From assembly GCA_921293015.1 (NCBI GenBank), contig OV121096.1, forward strand, positions 14,449,000 through 14,512,999: 64,000 nt of DNA. Direction: 5' to 3'. Source of the DNA: Phorcus lineatus (taxonomy: Eukaryota; Mollusca; Gastropoda; Trochida; Trochidae). Below are positions 22,001 through 33,284 of this stretch, one piece after another; within the stretch, counting starts at the first letter, position 1, and each line of letters begins with the position of its first letter. Below the pieces are notes generated by a model. That model did not search any database, was not told the DNA's origin, and saw nothing but the letters and a program-made list of their open reading frames with translations. The translations under genes were made by a program, and so were the position numbers.

Positions 22001-22639
22001 TAGCACTTGTGTGAGAGGATAGACAATACCCTTAAGAACTTTAATTAATCATATATTGATTAAACCCCCTGGGAATTCTCTTGACATGATCTCATTCAAG
22101 TTTAAAGCCCTAAGTCACAACTTCTGAAATCACTATAAAATCATGACAAAACTTGTGTGAAGTCACCCAAATGAAGTCATGACATCCAAATTCAACTATC
22201 TGTAACTTATTGACTTTAACATTCAAATGTCTTTTGTTGTATATTTAGAAAAAGGATGATTTTAAATTTTTCTGTTTCCCATAAACGCTCATCTAGTTTC
22301 ATCTTTGTCGTGTTGTCAACTTATTCTTCAAATAATAGCCGTAACCTAAGACTAGTTTCAAGGACAACAAACACATGGCCATGCTTTTCATGCTGTTTTC
22401 ACTGTCAGACTGAAGTACAGGGCCAGGTCAGTCCAAAATTGGCTGATGACAAAAATTAGGATCCAAATGCGGAATAGGGATTTAGGATTTTTAATTAATT
22501 TGTAACATCCCTTTTTTCTTAAGATTGAACATGACACACAAAATGTGATAATGCGTAACACAATAATGCGAAACAAGCCAAAGCAAACACGTCGATGCAA
22601 AATAATCCGATAACACAAAAGAGAAGCATGTCTATGACT

Positions 22640-24383
22640 GTTTACACATAGTCTTTATAGAACTCTGGAGACTTCCTGGAACGGGTAGATCTGCGAAGAT
22701 CTGGAACAAGTGGTGAAGCCTCAATCTTTGATGGTGAATCATTGAAGCTCTTGGATGTATGATAACTTTGTTTGAACCAAACAATCAACTGGCTCAAACT
22801 GTTGACTCGGGCGAAGATCGGGTTGTCTACAGTGTTTCCGCGGTCATCATGTCCGACGGCTTTGAAAAATACCGGACATTTACATTTTTTATCGGTCAGA
22901 TAAATGTAGCTAATAAATGTTTCATTTGCTGATTTTTTGCTAGTAATAATATTACCTGCGTCATCTTCTGATTTTCTCTTTCGCTCCTTTAATTTACTGT
23001 TTTTGCCACCATAGTAGGAAGAAAGAATCGCGTCTGCTTTTTCATTGTCGAAAAAACGTGTTTACATTCGTAAACATTGAAATACATTGAAACTGAGGTC
23101 AATAAATTCAGCTGCAGTTATTCGAATGATTATGTCATGCGCACTTCGTTGCGTTCTATTTCAAGCTACAGAAGCGAGTGGGATTTCCAGACAAATATGA
23201 TCGGGGTATCGCATTACTAGATGTTACGAGTGTTTTTTTCAAATAAAGGTTTATGAAATGAGTTTGACAGCTTGTTATTTAATCGGACATCGTGTCCGAC
23301 AGGTTTTTTAAATACCGGACAATCATATTTTTTATCGGACTATGACCGGTATTTACCGGACAACGGAAACACTGGTCTAAGAAAAACCTTATCTTCACAC
23401 GCATCCGGCAAGTTGCTTAATGACAGTTCATATGAAAGCTTCTCATCAGCTCATCGTTGTTGAGAGAGGCAGATCTAAGGCAGATATGGTCAAGATGTCG
23501 TGAGCAAGGATTTGTCCATCCAAACGAACCGCAAAAGAGAGTGGTCCAGTAACAACTGCTATCACACCAGGTAATAACCACCTTGGACCTGGTCCAAAAT
23601 TTCGGACATAAACTTGATCACCTGCTGTGAAGGAGTGAACTCTGCGTAGAGACGATACTTGAAATTGGACCCTTGGACCCATTGGACCCTTGAAATCTGG
23701 AAACTTATGGTCTAACCTCGACCTGAGTTTCTAGTTCAACAGAACATCAGCTGGACACACCTGTAGTGGTTTAAGTAATAATCCAATTGTTAAAGAGGAA
23801 TCTCTGAAACTTTGTGAACAAACAATCCCCTTCTGTAGTTTTTAAACATTGTTTCTCAGTTCCAACAGCTCGCTCTGTAATCCATTAGATGATGGATGTT
23901 AAGGAGCAGTTGTTACATGATCAATACCATTCGTGACAAAATTGGTTCCGTTGTCAGACACGAGAACTTCAGGTAGACCATGCATAGAAAATATTCCACA
24001 GAGTCTAGGAAGAGTTGCTTAAACTGTCAAAGAACACTCTATCTATTTAGAGAATGCATCTACCACAACTAGAATCATTTTGTCATGATGGAAATTCCCA
24101 TGGATGTAGTGGTGCAGGTGACTTCTGGTTTTGATTTTCCTGGCATGAACAACAGTTTCTGATGCTTGTCTCACAATGATAGTCCATAGTAGGCCACCAG
24201 AGATATCCTCTAGCTTATGCTTTCATTTGATTGCTCCAGGATGTCCTCTGTGCAGCTCTTCCAGTATAATTTCTTGCAAGGACTGAGGCCAACTACCCTT
24301 GACCCTTATTGGCAGGCATTCATTGATGCGGAGTTCATTCCTGCTTATAAAATAACTCTTAAATTCTTCAGGAGATAAGATAA
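22640..24383 (-). pseudogene. Ty3/gypsy pol remnant: integrase half
   Basis: Reading the minus strand from 24383: SPEEFKSYFISRNELRINE, LEELHRGHPGAIK (integrase zinc region, near 24240), HDKMILVVVDAFSK (first catalytic Asp, about 24075), HGLPEVLVSDNGTNFV (second, about 23960), HVTTAP-HPSSNGL (about 23900), then a GPY-type C-terminus at 23446-23682 (AGDQVYVRNFGPGPRWL, VTGPLSFAV). After an inserted MITE the tail ends PDLRRSTRSRKSPEFY near 22650, usual for gypsy integrases. Stops and frameshifts are frequent and the catalytic Glu region is altered. It is the downstream part of the pol whose RT half lies at 28987-30000. Confidence 0.85.
22830..23374. mobile_element. hAT-type element with CAGTGTTTCCG ends inside gypsy
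   Basis: The left end CAGTGTTTCCG (22830-22840) and right end CGGAAACACTG (23364-23374) are exact inverted copies. GTCTA lies directly outside on both sides (22825-22829 and 23375-23379), a 5-bp duplication. CAGTGTTTCC ends are familiar from hAT elements, which normally give 8-bp duplications; shorter ones occur in some subgroups. Subterminal inverted blocks with GTCCG and TACCGGACA continue the symmetry. A minus-strand stretch at about 22890-23060 is open and lysine-rich with an SSYYGGKNSKLKERKRK motif, perhaps a leftover N-terminal coding piece. Confidence 0.8.
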
Positions 24384-27300
24384 GTTAAGATAAGATAGAA
24401 CAGATAAAATAAGACTTTATTATCCCGAAGGATATTTTGGTTACATCATAAATACAAACAAGCAAAACAAGACATTTGATCACAAAACATCACAATAAAA
24501 CGAGACCTAGGAATCTTAAAATATATACAGATAAATCAAAAGATAAATGAATACATGTAGGTAGAGGCAATAAAGTATTAATTTAGGCTTAATGTAGTAA
24601 TAAAATACTAGAAGGTGGTAGTTTGGAAAGGTTTTCAGAAAGGTAAAAAGGTAAACAATGATTAAAGTTTACATAACGACAAACATATTTCACTATTTTC
24701 TTTGGAATATATGAATGTCTGATTACAATATTGTATAGCGCGTCAAAGGTCGCTACTCAAATATGTTCAGTTTGGTTATTAAAGCCGTTTTTGAATGCCA
24801 CTTTTGATGGGCTGCTTAGATCTATCTAGCCACAAACCAGTGAATGCATGACTGATCACACGCCCTTTTTGTGACGTCTTAAACAGCATCATTGCCTCAT
24901 GATCCATACATCTATCGTAGCAATAACACAGAAAAAAACCAATAATTAACGATTTTCAGAGAATGTTTTCCACTCGGATAAATCATTTGACATTGTTACA
25001 CTATTAAGCGTTTGGTGTAAAAAAGATATCCACATCAATGGTAATTAAACAATTATATAGGTGGTATTACAGTTGAAATAATGATGCACCACTCTGTACA
25101 GTCTGTTTATTATATCACACCTGTGCAAATTTGATGGCCCCTAGCCCAGGTGGGTTTTTCACAGCTGATAATTATGCTGTCTTAATGAAAGGCTAATTTA
25201 AGGTGTTTATTGGACAAATTAACGAAAATCAATTCCAGTTCTTATTTTGTTGAAAAATCTTTAAGCGAAAATCGAGAAGTGATAAAGTCGAGGTTAGCGG
25301 TTGTTTAACTGTTGTTAAAAAAAACTTTACACCGGCTGGGACGAAAGAATGACGGAACCTGTTTGTTCTAGCAAACGCCGTGCACAGACAACGTTCTGAC
25401 AGGACAAATTCAAAATCATTATGGAGAACATGAGAGCTGTCAGTTATGATCTTTTTTACTTTTTTGACAATTATCTGCTCGTAAAGTTGGCCAATAGGTG
25501 ATAATGAGTTTATACCAATGTGCTAATAATTTAGTTTTTTTTGTTTTAACAGACAGGTCACCAAACCCACGAAGGAGGTTAAAAGATAAAATACTTTGTA
25601 TAAAAGTTTTTTTAAAGAGTTCCAACAGAGAACAATCTATTCTAAAAGAGTTTAAACGACATATGAAATACAATCTTTGCTGGCCTTTTTTTGATATGTA
25701 ATCAATATTATCATTCCAGTTAAGCTTACAGTCAATGATAGTGCGTAAGTATTTGTATTTGTTCACAATTTCAATTCCTTATTGTTAATCAAAATATGTC
25801 CGGGAGAAATTAATGTAGTTGATTTTCAAAAATCTATAACAATTTCTTTCGTTTTCTTGGAATTTAAAATAAAAAAGTTCTGTTCGCACCATTTAGTAAA
25901 ATTTGCAATCTCATTTCGGTAAGCAAGGTCAGAAGACTTTACTAGTGAAACAATAACTGCATCATCGGCAAATTTAATAATGAAACAGTTAGCTGCCTTA
26001 CTAATGCAATCATATGAACAATATAGGTGAAAGTACACAACCTTGTCATAACAGGGTCATAAAAGAGGAACTGGTGCTGTTAACGGTAACACAATGGGGT
26101 CTATCAATCTTAAAAGAGTCTATCCATCTGATGAAACTACTATTTATGCACATGTTTGACAGTTTTTATACTAGTAAATGTGGTTGAATGGTATTAAATG
26201 CTGATGAAAAGTCAGGAAATAGAATTCTTACATAGGATCCATTTCCATCTAAATACTTATAAATTAGATTAAGAAGAGTAAGTGTAGCGTCGTCGGTGCC
26301 TCTTCTTTGTCGGTAAGAAAATTGGAGGGGTCTAGATGGTCCTCAACCTCTGACATGAGTAGCTTTTTCACAACACGTTCCAGGCACTTCATGGCTATTG
26401 ATGTAAGAGCAACTAAGCGATTGTCATTTAGCACTTTGGGATTATGCATCTTCGGGAGTGGTATGTGTGATGTTTTCCAGATAGTAGATATTTGATGGAG
26501 TAGTAGTAGTTTTTTTAAACAGTCGCTTAAGGACGTCACATTAGTGGTCACAACAGCACAAGATAAACTTCCTTTTGCATTCCTTTGAACAGCGTCGTAT
26601 ATCCTTCTGTACTGACTTGACTCTGAGCTTGTCTCCTGAACAGAACAGGCTTCCTCTCATTAAGTATAGCTTTTAGTTCCATTGTAACTCATGGTTTTTT
26701 GTTTAGGAAGATCTTGATTGTTTTAGAGGGTATAATACAGTCCACGCTAAAGTTTATGTAAGAGGTCACAAGTTCACACAATGTATCGACGCTGTCAGAG
26801 TCCTGCTGTGCTATCAAAACAGGCTTTCAATTCTTCCATTGAATCTGAAGAATATGTCTTCACTGTTTTCTCCCCTAGGTTTTTTATTCAATATTCTGTT
26901 TGTAAGAAGGAATTAAATAAACTGTGTTATGGTCAGAGAATCCAATGGGTAGCTGGCAACATGATTTATAGACCTGTGTCTTAATAGTGCCATAGCAAAG
27001 GTCAATGGTTTTCTCACCTTTTGTTGTACAGTTCACATATTAATAATAATAATAATAATAATAATGGCAACTTATATAGCGCTAATTCCATAAGGCATAT
27101 GCTCTAAGCTCTCGTGAAAGTAAGAATGAAAAAGGTGTGTCTTTAGTCTGGATTTGAAAGAGTCAAATGTTGGAGATTGCTTAATTTGGATTGGCAGAGA
27201 GTTCCACAAGAGGGCAACAGCATGTTTAAATGTTCTATGTCCAAAAGATTTCAGCTTGATTTTAGGCCCGGTTAGCGGTTGTTGATCTTGAGAACGTAGT

Positions 27301-28986
27301 TTGCAGGTGGGTCTGTACTCTGTGATGAGGTCTTCCAGATAAGATGGGGCTGGCTGGTTCAGGCATTTGTAAGTGGTTGATGATATCTTAAAATCAGTTC
27401 TAGCGGAGATAGGTAACCAATGTAAGGATTTAAGAACTGGAGTAATGGGCTGATGTTTAGATGTGAGAGAGATTATTCTTGCGGCTGTGTTTTGAATTCT
27501 TTGTAATCGTTTTAATTGATCTTGAGTTATTCCGAACAGAAGGCTATTGCAATAGTCGAGATGTGAGAGGATTAAGCATCTGACTAGTGTGCTTGCACAT
27601 TCAGCAGTGAGATATTTACAGGCTTGGCCAATGCAACGGAGATGAAAGAAACATATCTTACACAGATAGTTGATGTGATGATCCATTAACAGTTTTGGAT
27701 CCAAGAAAACGCCAAGGTCCTTTACCTTGTTTGTGACAGGAACAGATGACAGGCCAATTTGTACATGTTCATGTGATACTGCAGATAACTGTTTATTGGT
27801 ACCAATAAACATGATCTCTGTCTTATCAGTGTTCAATTTGAGCCTGTGTGACGTCATCCAACTGTGTATACCACTGGAACATGTGGATATTTCAGTCATA
27901 GCGGAATCTACATCTAACACATCAAAACGCTTCATAAGCTGAGAATCATCTGCGAATGAAAAATGACCTAAACCGTGAGTTTCAATAACATTCGGGTGTT
28001 CATTGACATTTAGCAGAAATAGCAAAGGTCCAAGCACAGACCCTTGGGGAACCCCACAATTGATGTGATAAAGGTTTGGCAGGGAGACTTGCAAAGTGCA
28101 GCTATTAAAATCACCAAGGATAAATAAAGGAGCGCTGCAGATAATTGATCCAGTTTGTTGAAAGAATCACATAATATATCCGCTGCACGTTTATCATTTC
28201 CACCAGGTTGAATGTAAACCACTGTCACAAACACTGAACCAAATTCTCTAGGTAGATAGAACGGTCTGAAAGATACACATAGCAGCTCTATATCAGGCGT
28301 ACAGATAGTATCCCGTACAAAATAATTTGTACACCACTTTGAGTTGACATACATAAATAAGCCGCCTCAACTAGATTTACTAGTAGCCATTTCATCTCTG
28401 TCCAGCCGAAAAGGGGTTCCATTTCTATCGAGATGTAGAGTTGCACTGTCAACGCTATCTGTAAGCCACGTTTCTGAAAAACTCAGGAGACAACTGTCCT
28501 TAGATTGATGAAGATATTTGACACATGCTTCAAGCTCCGAAAACTGTTCCCGTATGCTTCGTACGTTGGTGATGACAAGTGTAGGCAGAGGGGGTCTGTT
28601 CTTTCTATCCCTGACATGGCGTCTCACTCCACCCCTTTTACCTCGTTTCCGTGGCCTCTGTGGCGGTCCACCTTCGCATTCCGTGGGAATATCCAGTTTG
28701 AGCAAGCTGATGTCAGTGTAGTTCTGGAGGTTAAGCTGTGTTGTCCGTTCATACTGAAGTACTCGCGTCTGGCTTGGTGGGCAATTGATGTCGTTCATGG
28801 CGGGCCATTTCGGACACAGGCCGTTGAAATGTTGCAATATCAACAAAAGTGTGAAAACTAGGCAAATATTTACAACAATAACTGGCAAGACATACTTTGT
28901 AACTTTTGTAACTTTGGCGGCCTTAAAGACAGTAAAAACACACAAAACAAGCAAAAAGACGAGAGCACGATTTACGATGTGTGTCA
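24384..28986 (-). mobile_element. L2-like LINE inserted in gypsy, itself split by a CR1-like LINE
   Basis: Minus-strand order: a hydrophobic leader (about 28980-28830), the apurinic endonuclease start (LVITNVRSIREQF, LSFSETWL), an in-frame TGA at 28367-28369, then GGLFMYVN, VVYIQPGGN and GDFNSCTL in a shifted frame (about 28110). The element then breaks for a foreign LINE (27041-28076) and resumes with YVNCTTKGEKTIDLCYG and SDHNTV (27040-26920), RT text (IWKTSHIPLPK, NDNRLVALTS; 26400-26480), IKFADDAVIVS (25950), YKYLRTIIDCKLNW (25750) and NRFRHSFVPAG (25340). The 3' end ATCCTTCGGGATAATAAAG (about 24425-24440) with a GATAAGATAAG tail is typical of L2 elements. Frameshifts and stops throughout; dead copy. 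Gypsy protein motifs lie directly outside both ends. Confidence 0.8.
27041..28076 (-). pseudogene. CR1-like LINE, RT half, nested inside the L2-like LINE
   Basis: A frame from about 28076 to 27072 is open for over 330 codons: NCGVPQGSVLGPLLFLL, FSFADDSQLM (catalytic Asp pair), LKLNTDKTEIMFIG, VKDLGVFLD, SHLDYCNSLLFG, LQRIQNTAARII, LHWLPISAR and ALLWNSLP. These follow the canonical order from RT motif B to the C-terminus. It ends with AGCGCTATATAAG and a (TAA)n tail at 27041-27064. Upstream RT and endonuclease are absent through 5' truncation. The host L2-like element has its endonuclease halves on either side (GDFNSCTL before, YVNCTT after), which proves nesting. The good frame suggests this is the younger of the two. 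Confidence 0.88.
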
Positions 28987-30000
28987 AGGCCAGCCCCTGG
29001 ATGAGTATTCATACACCAAGGACAAAACTCTGTCTATCTTGTGAGTCAATACAGCATCAAATCCATAAAGTGATGCGTGGCAGTGCAGCAGCATCGGTTT
29101 CGATGGGTCAAAGTGAACAAGATCAGCACAATGCAACATATTCTTTGAAATTTCAACAGCCTTCTGGTTTTTTTTAATCTATTTCTAAGTGTTTTGCTTT
29201 CCTCAACAAATCATACAAAGGAGAGAAAGTATCAGGCACGTTATGCAAGTATCTGTGGTAGTAGTTTACCAAACCTAGGTATGAGCGAAGCTCCGAGACT
29301 GACCTTGGAACAGGAGCATCTTGAATTGATTCCAGTTTCTTCCTCATAGGTCAAAGTCCATCTTTGTCTTACTTGTGACAAATATCCAACTGAGTCTGCC
29401 ATAAAAACACACTTCTCTTTTCGGAGCTGAAGTCATGCATCTGACAAACACTATACAGGGGCGTAGGAGCGAATTTGAAAGTGGGGGGGCTTGAATTGAA
29501 ATTTTGTAACCAAAAAAAAAAAAAAGGAAACTTGCTGGCTGCTTATCCCATCTTATCATCAATTAGGACATAATACTGAAGTCAGTTTAATTCCTAGTTT
29601 GATTGGATGTTTTAGTTCTACCCTCAGAGTCGTTTTAGAACTACCCTCAAAGTAGTGCATAGTAACTGTTTTGTAACAATACTAGACCAGTTATTAGTAA
29701 ATATGTAGTAGAAAGGGGAAAATAGTCATTTTGAAAAAAAAAACATTTCGAAAAAAAGTGGGGGGCTAGCCCCCCCAAGCCCCCCCTGTTCCTACGCCCC
29801 TGCTATAAGGTTGTCAAGTACTCTCAAGTGATGTTGATCATCCAAACTAGAGTTAATGATATCATCTTGATAAGCAGCCGAGTAGTCCAAGCTTTGTAAT
29901 TTTGAAATATGGCTGGTGCAGATAACACTCTGTAAGGCAAACGGGTGTACCTGTGATTAGGGGTGGGCGATATAAACGGTATACCGGTATATTGCGATTC
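28987..30000 (-). pseudogene. Ty3/gypsy pol remnant: reverse transcriptase half
   Basis: Minus strand from about 29990: RYTRLPYRVLSAPAIFQ (RT), then SSLDDQHHLRVL (the catalytic Asp pair, about 29830), a MITE gap (29456-29802), SVSELRSYLGLVNYYHRYL (about 29260), FSPLYDLLRKAKHLE, then in another frame VHFDPSKPMLLHCHASLYGF (RNase H start, about 29090) and SLVYEYSSRGWP at 28990. Most of RNase H is missing between AVLTHK and the last block, an internal deletion. The sequence continues across the inserted L2-like LINE into 24383. Not functional. Confidence 0.85.
29456..29802. mobile_element. 347-bp MITE with CAGGGGCGTAGGA ends, 5-bp duplication
   Basis: Left end CAGGGGCGTAGGA and right end TCCTACGCCCCTG are exact inverted copies, and CTATA sits directly outside both (29451-29455, 29803-29807). 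It splits the gypsy RT just after the catalytic block. The interior has A- and G-runs but no frame. CAGGGGCGTAG ends point to hAT. A truncated relative is at 7845-7891. Confidence 0.85.
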
Positions 30001-30787
30001 AAACAACTCAATATATCCTATCGCGGTACAGTGTCCAAGAACCGGTACAGGCGATACGTTCGGCAATTTCTGTTAGCATTTTGGGTATCTTCCGTAACAT
30101 AAAATAATATATTGAAACGTTTTGAATTTCCTTGTTATTATTTTATGTTAATCTTTTTGAGAATGTTTACTAGTCATATAACAAAGATATAAATCTTTTT
30201 GATTGATGTTTAAATGATACTAAGAAGTCTCGTTGACAGTCGTTGTCCCGTAAACAAACAAAATGGCGGACGAATGAGCACACGCTACTTTCAAGAAAAT
30301 AACAAACAGTAAGGCAAAATCAGCAATTTGGAAAAATTTCAGCTTGAAAAGGCTGGGAAATGGGAAAATAGTTAGCAATGTGGCAATTTGTAATCGATGT
30401 GACGCAGAATTTAATTATTAAGGAGGGACAAAAACTTTGCGACAAACATGCGACCACACTGACTTTCGTATTTGTAAACGAGTATTTGACTATTTTTTAA
30501 TATTTTGATTTGACAAGTATTCGGTGCTATTACGTACTAGTGAAACAACTATAAGCTTAGATTTGGAAAACAATAAAAACTTTGACACAAATGTAACATA
30601 TCTGTTGTTTTTTTTGTTTGTTAAATATTTTTTATTTAAATCCGTGCCATGAATATGATATAACTATTGATTGATTCAAGTGACCATTTGTAATTTTTGG
30701 TCCCAAAACCCAATTGCACTTTTGGCAATATATTGCAATACGGCATCAAATATCACAATACGTTTTTTCTGGCAATACCCAACCCTA
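29958..30787 (+). mobile_element. hAT derivative with BED-finger remnant, 8-bp duplication
   Basis: Ends TAGGGGTGGGCGATAT and the complement of TAGGGTTGGGTATTGCC are flanked by a perfect 8-bp repeat CCTGTGAT (29950-29957 and 30788-30795), diagnostic of hAT. Inside, the plus strand at 30262-30470 reads AKSAIWKNFSL, VAICNRCDAEFNY, a stop, then GGTKTLRQTCDHT. This is the layout of the BED zinc finger at the start of hAT transposases (W-F, C-C, Y-GGT-L, H). The catalytic part is deleted. It lies in the gypsy RT at the RYTRLP codons. Confidence 0.88.
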
Positions 30788-31414
30788 CCTGTGATGTTAC
30801 TTATTATGTTACCGGTGTAGTGGGCCATTTCTTCCCCAGTCTAAACTTTCCCTGGGGAGAAAATAGGCCAAAGTTTCCCTAGGCCAAAGGTTTAGCCCAG
30901 GATATATAGATTTTAGACTAGGCCAAACCTCCACACCCCTGATTATACCTATACCTATTTTATATTGTCCACATTCATAGCAATTTGGACCCTACTTAAC
31001 TTACACTTACAAATCCTGTTCTTTAACTATAATGTGGAGATATTAACTTATATTGGCAACTTTTCTCCCTTTCTGGTCTAACTCTCTGATTTATTTTTGT
31101 TATTCTTCATTTTCATATATATATCCAATTTTTTATTCTTTACGTACAGGGGGAATTTCTGGCCCAGCTAGGCCATTTCTTCCCCACCCTCAGTCTTCAT
31201 TTATAGGAGGGAGAGTCTGGCCTAGCTAGGCTATTTCTTCCCCACCCTCAGTCTCTATTTTCAAGTGAAAATTCTGGCCTAGCTAAGCTATTTCTTCTCC
31301 ACCCTCAAGTCTTTATTTATAGAAGAAATAGCCTAGCTTGGCCATAGTCTCCCACCTATAAATAAAGACTAAGGTTGGGAAAGAAATAGCCTAACTAGGC
31401 CAGAATTTCCTCCC

Positions 31415-31567
31415 TTAAAGAGCCACTCCGTGATTTTCATAACATATTATTTACCTTTGATACGAACCTAAATGTCATATGTGGTGATATAAAATCAAAA
31501 CATCTTAACATTTCATGCCCAAAAGACATATTTATGACAAATACTGGTTTTCCATGAAAATCTAAAC
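31415..31567 (+). repeat. Left-half copy of the TTAA MITE
   Basis: From CTTAAAGAGCCACTCCGTGA to GGTTTTCCATGAAAA this stretch matches 3734-3885 at about 95 percent by eye, far closer than other repeats here. The right half is absent or replaced. Confidence 0.75.
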
Positions 31568-31569
31568 AC

Positions 31570-33250
31570 AGCCTTATAAATGCACAGAAGTGTAGATATT
31601 ACGTCTGTAAGTGATCTGCCCTCAGTACTAGTTAGTTAGTTCGGCGGAACGTTTTAATTCTTTTCACCATCTAATCATCTGCACATGCGTTAAACGCACA
31701 TGTGTCACATTATGATAATTAAATCATATACATTACCACATGGGTCTTTGTTCTTATTACACAGTTTCCATTTGATATGCTATAGCAGGCAACTTGAACT
31801 TGAAATCTTAATCTTAACTGTTACAGAAATCAACTTTAATTATGAACATTTACAGTAAACTTTCATCAAATCAAATATGAACTCATACATTTACATTCAA
31901 TATCTTCATCCATACAGTAATACAGGAAATATACTGTTTAATTACCATATAATATTCCCTGACAATATTGCCTGATCCTATAGTCAAATACAAGCTTAGC
32001 TGAATTATCTCCCTTTGACTATATGGAAAAGTACTATCCCATTGACAATATGAGAAGAGTTATCTCCCCTTATACTCTATGAACTTGCAAGCACACTTAA
32101 GTCTCAAGTTAATCATCAACTGAATAATATGAACTGACACAACTATAAATTGAACTGTGATATTCACATATATCAAATTGAAATACTATGATACTTTCTG
32201 TACTAGAATTATATTGATAAATGTCTTTAAAATATTCTTATTATCAGCATGGGATGACAAAGAGCATGTGAAATGGTTTTCTAATTCAACACCATTAATA
32301 TGTGAGCTGATTAATAGTTCATTTATATTCACCATACATTACAATAACCTGAAACTCACTTGAACCTACATTACATGAAAGAATAAACCCTTAAAGGAAC
32401 TAAATTATTATTGCCAAGTCAACTTTGATCTTTCCATGTATATGACAATAAAGATAAATCATTCACTCTATAAAATATGAAACAATTCCATATCTACTTC
32501 TCAGAATTTCACTGACTAGATTTAATCATGTCTAATAATTCTTTGGAACATGAGATAACATGAAATATGCTTAATTACTATTTCAATCATAACCGACTAA
32601 TTATCCTCTCATGAAACTTGAAAATGTATCTAACTTTCTTATTCAATTAATGCCGACACATTTATTTAATGTCACACCATTACAGTGACACGTCATAAAG
32701 TCACCAACACGCAACTTTAAACAATTTTCTTGAAACAACATTTCTTGATAACCATTATAATAACAACTTTCAAACACATGACCATGAATCTATAAGATTA
32801 TTATGTGTTGAGATACCAACTGACGCAAAGTAAATTAACCTAGCGATACATCTCGTTTCGTTTGTTTACTTCCGTTCTCAGCTACGTCCAAGGGACGCTA
32901 CTCCTTATCTATGACCTTTTAAGTTGACCGCTATGAAGTTACTGCTAGCCCGTAATTCAAATTTAGCTGAACAACTTACTTTTCTTGATAAAACTACTTA
33001 GCCCATTAAAGATAAAACATCAAAGAATATGTTTATCTACATCAGAAATATAATAATTGATACATTATGTAATTCCTGAGCTTATCGACTGACCCGTCAA
33101 TGGCGACAGCAGACGACTGTTTGAAACCTTTCACTTACTTCAATATTATGAATATATATGGTAAGATACACAAAAATACATGAAATATGATACAACAAGA
33201 TCTAAGTGTGTTATGGGGCGAGGGGAATGTGTCTTTGTGCTTTGATAACT
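31570..33250. other. No recognisable feature
   Basis: Very AT-rich, no coding similarity and no inverted ends. Interior of the 4.7-kb unit. Confidence 0.4.
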
Positions 33251-33284
33251 CACCCCCTATGTTCTGAACCCATGGGGGGATATC

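Noticed and set aside
27060..27064. Classic CRISPR-like or array structure at the (TAA)n run
   Set aside because: It is the microsatellite tail of a LINE; no CRISPR features exist in this eukaryotic DNA.
28505..28861. 118-codon plus-strand frame opposite the L2-like LINE
   Set aside because: Antisense to a recognisable endonuclease N-terminus, with no motif of its own.
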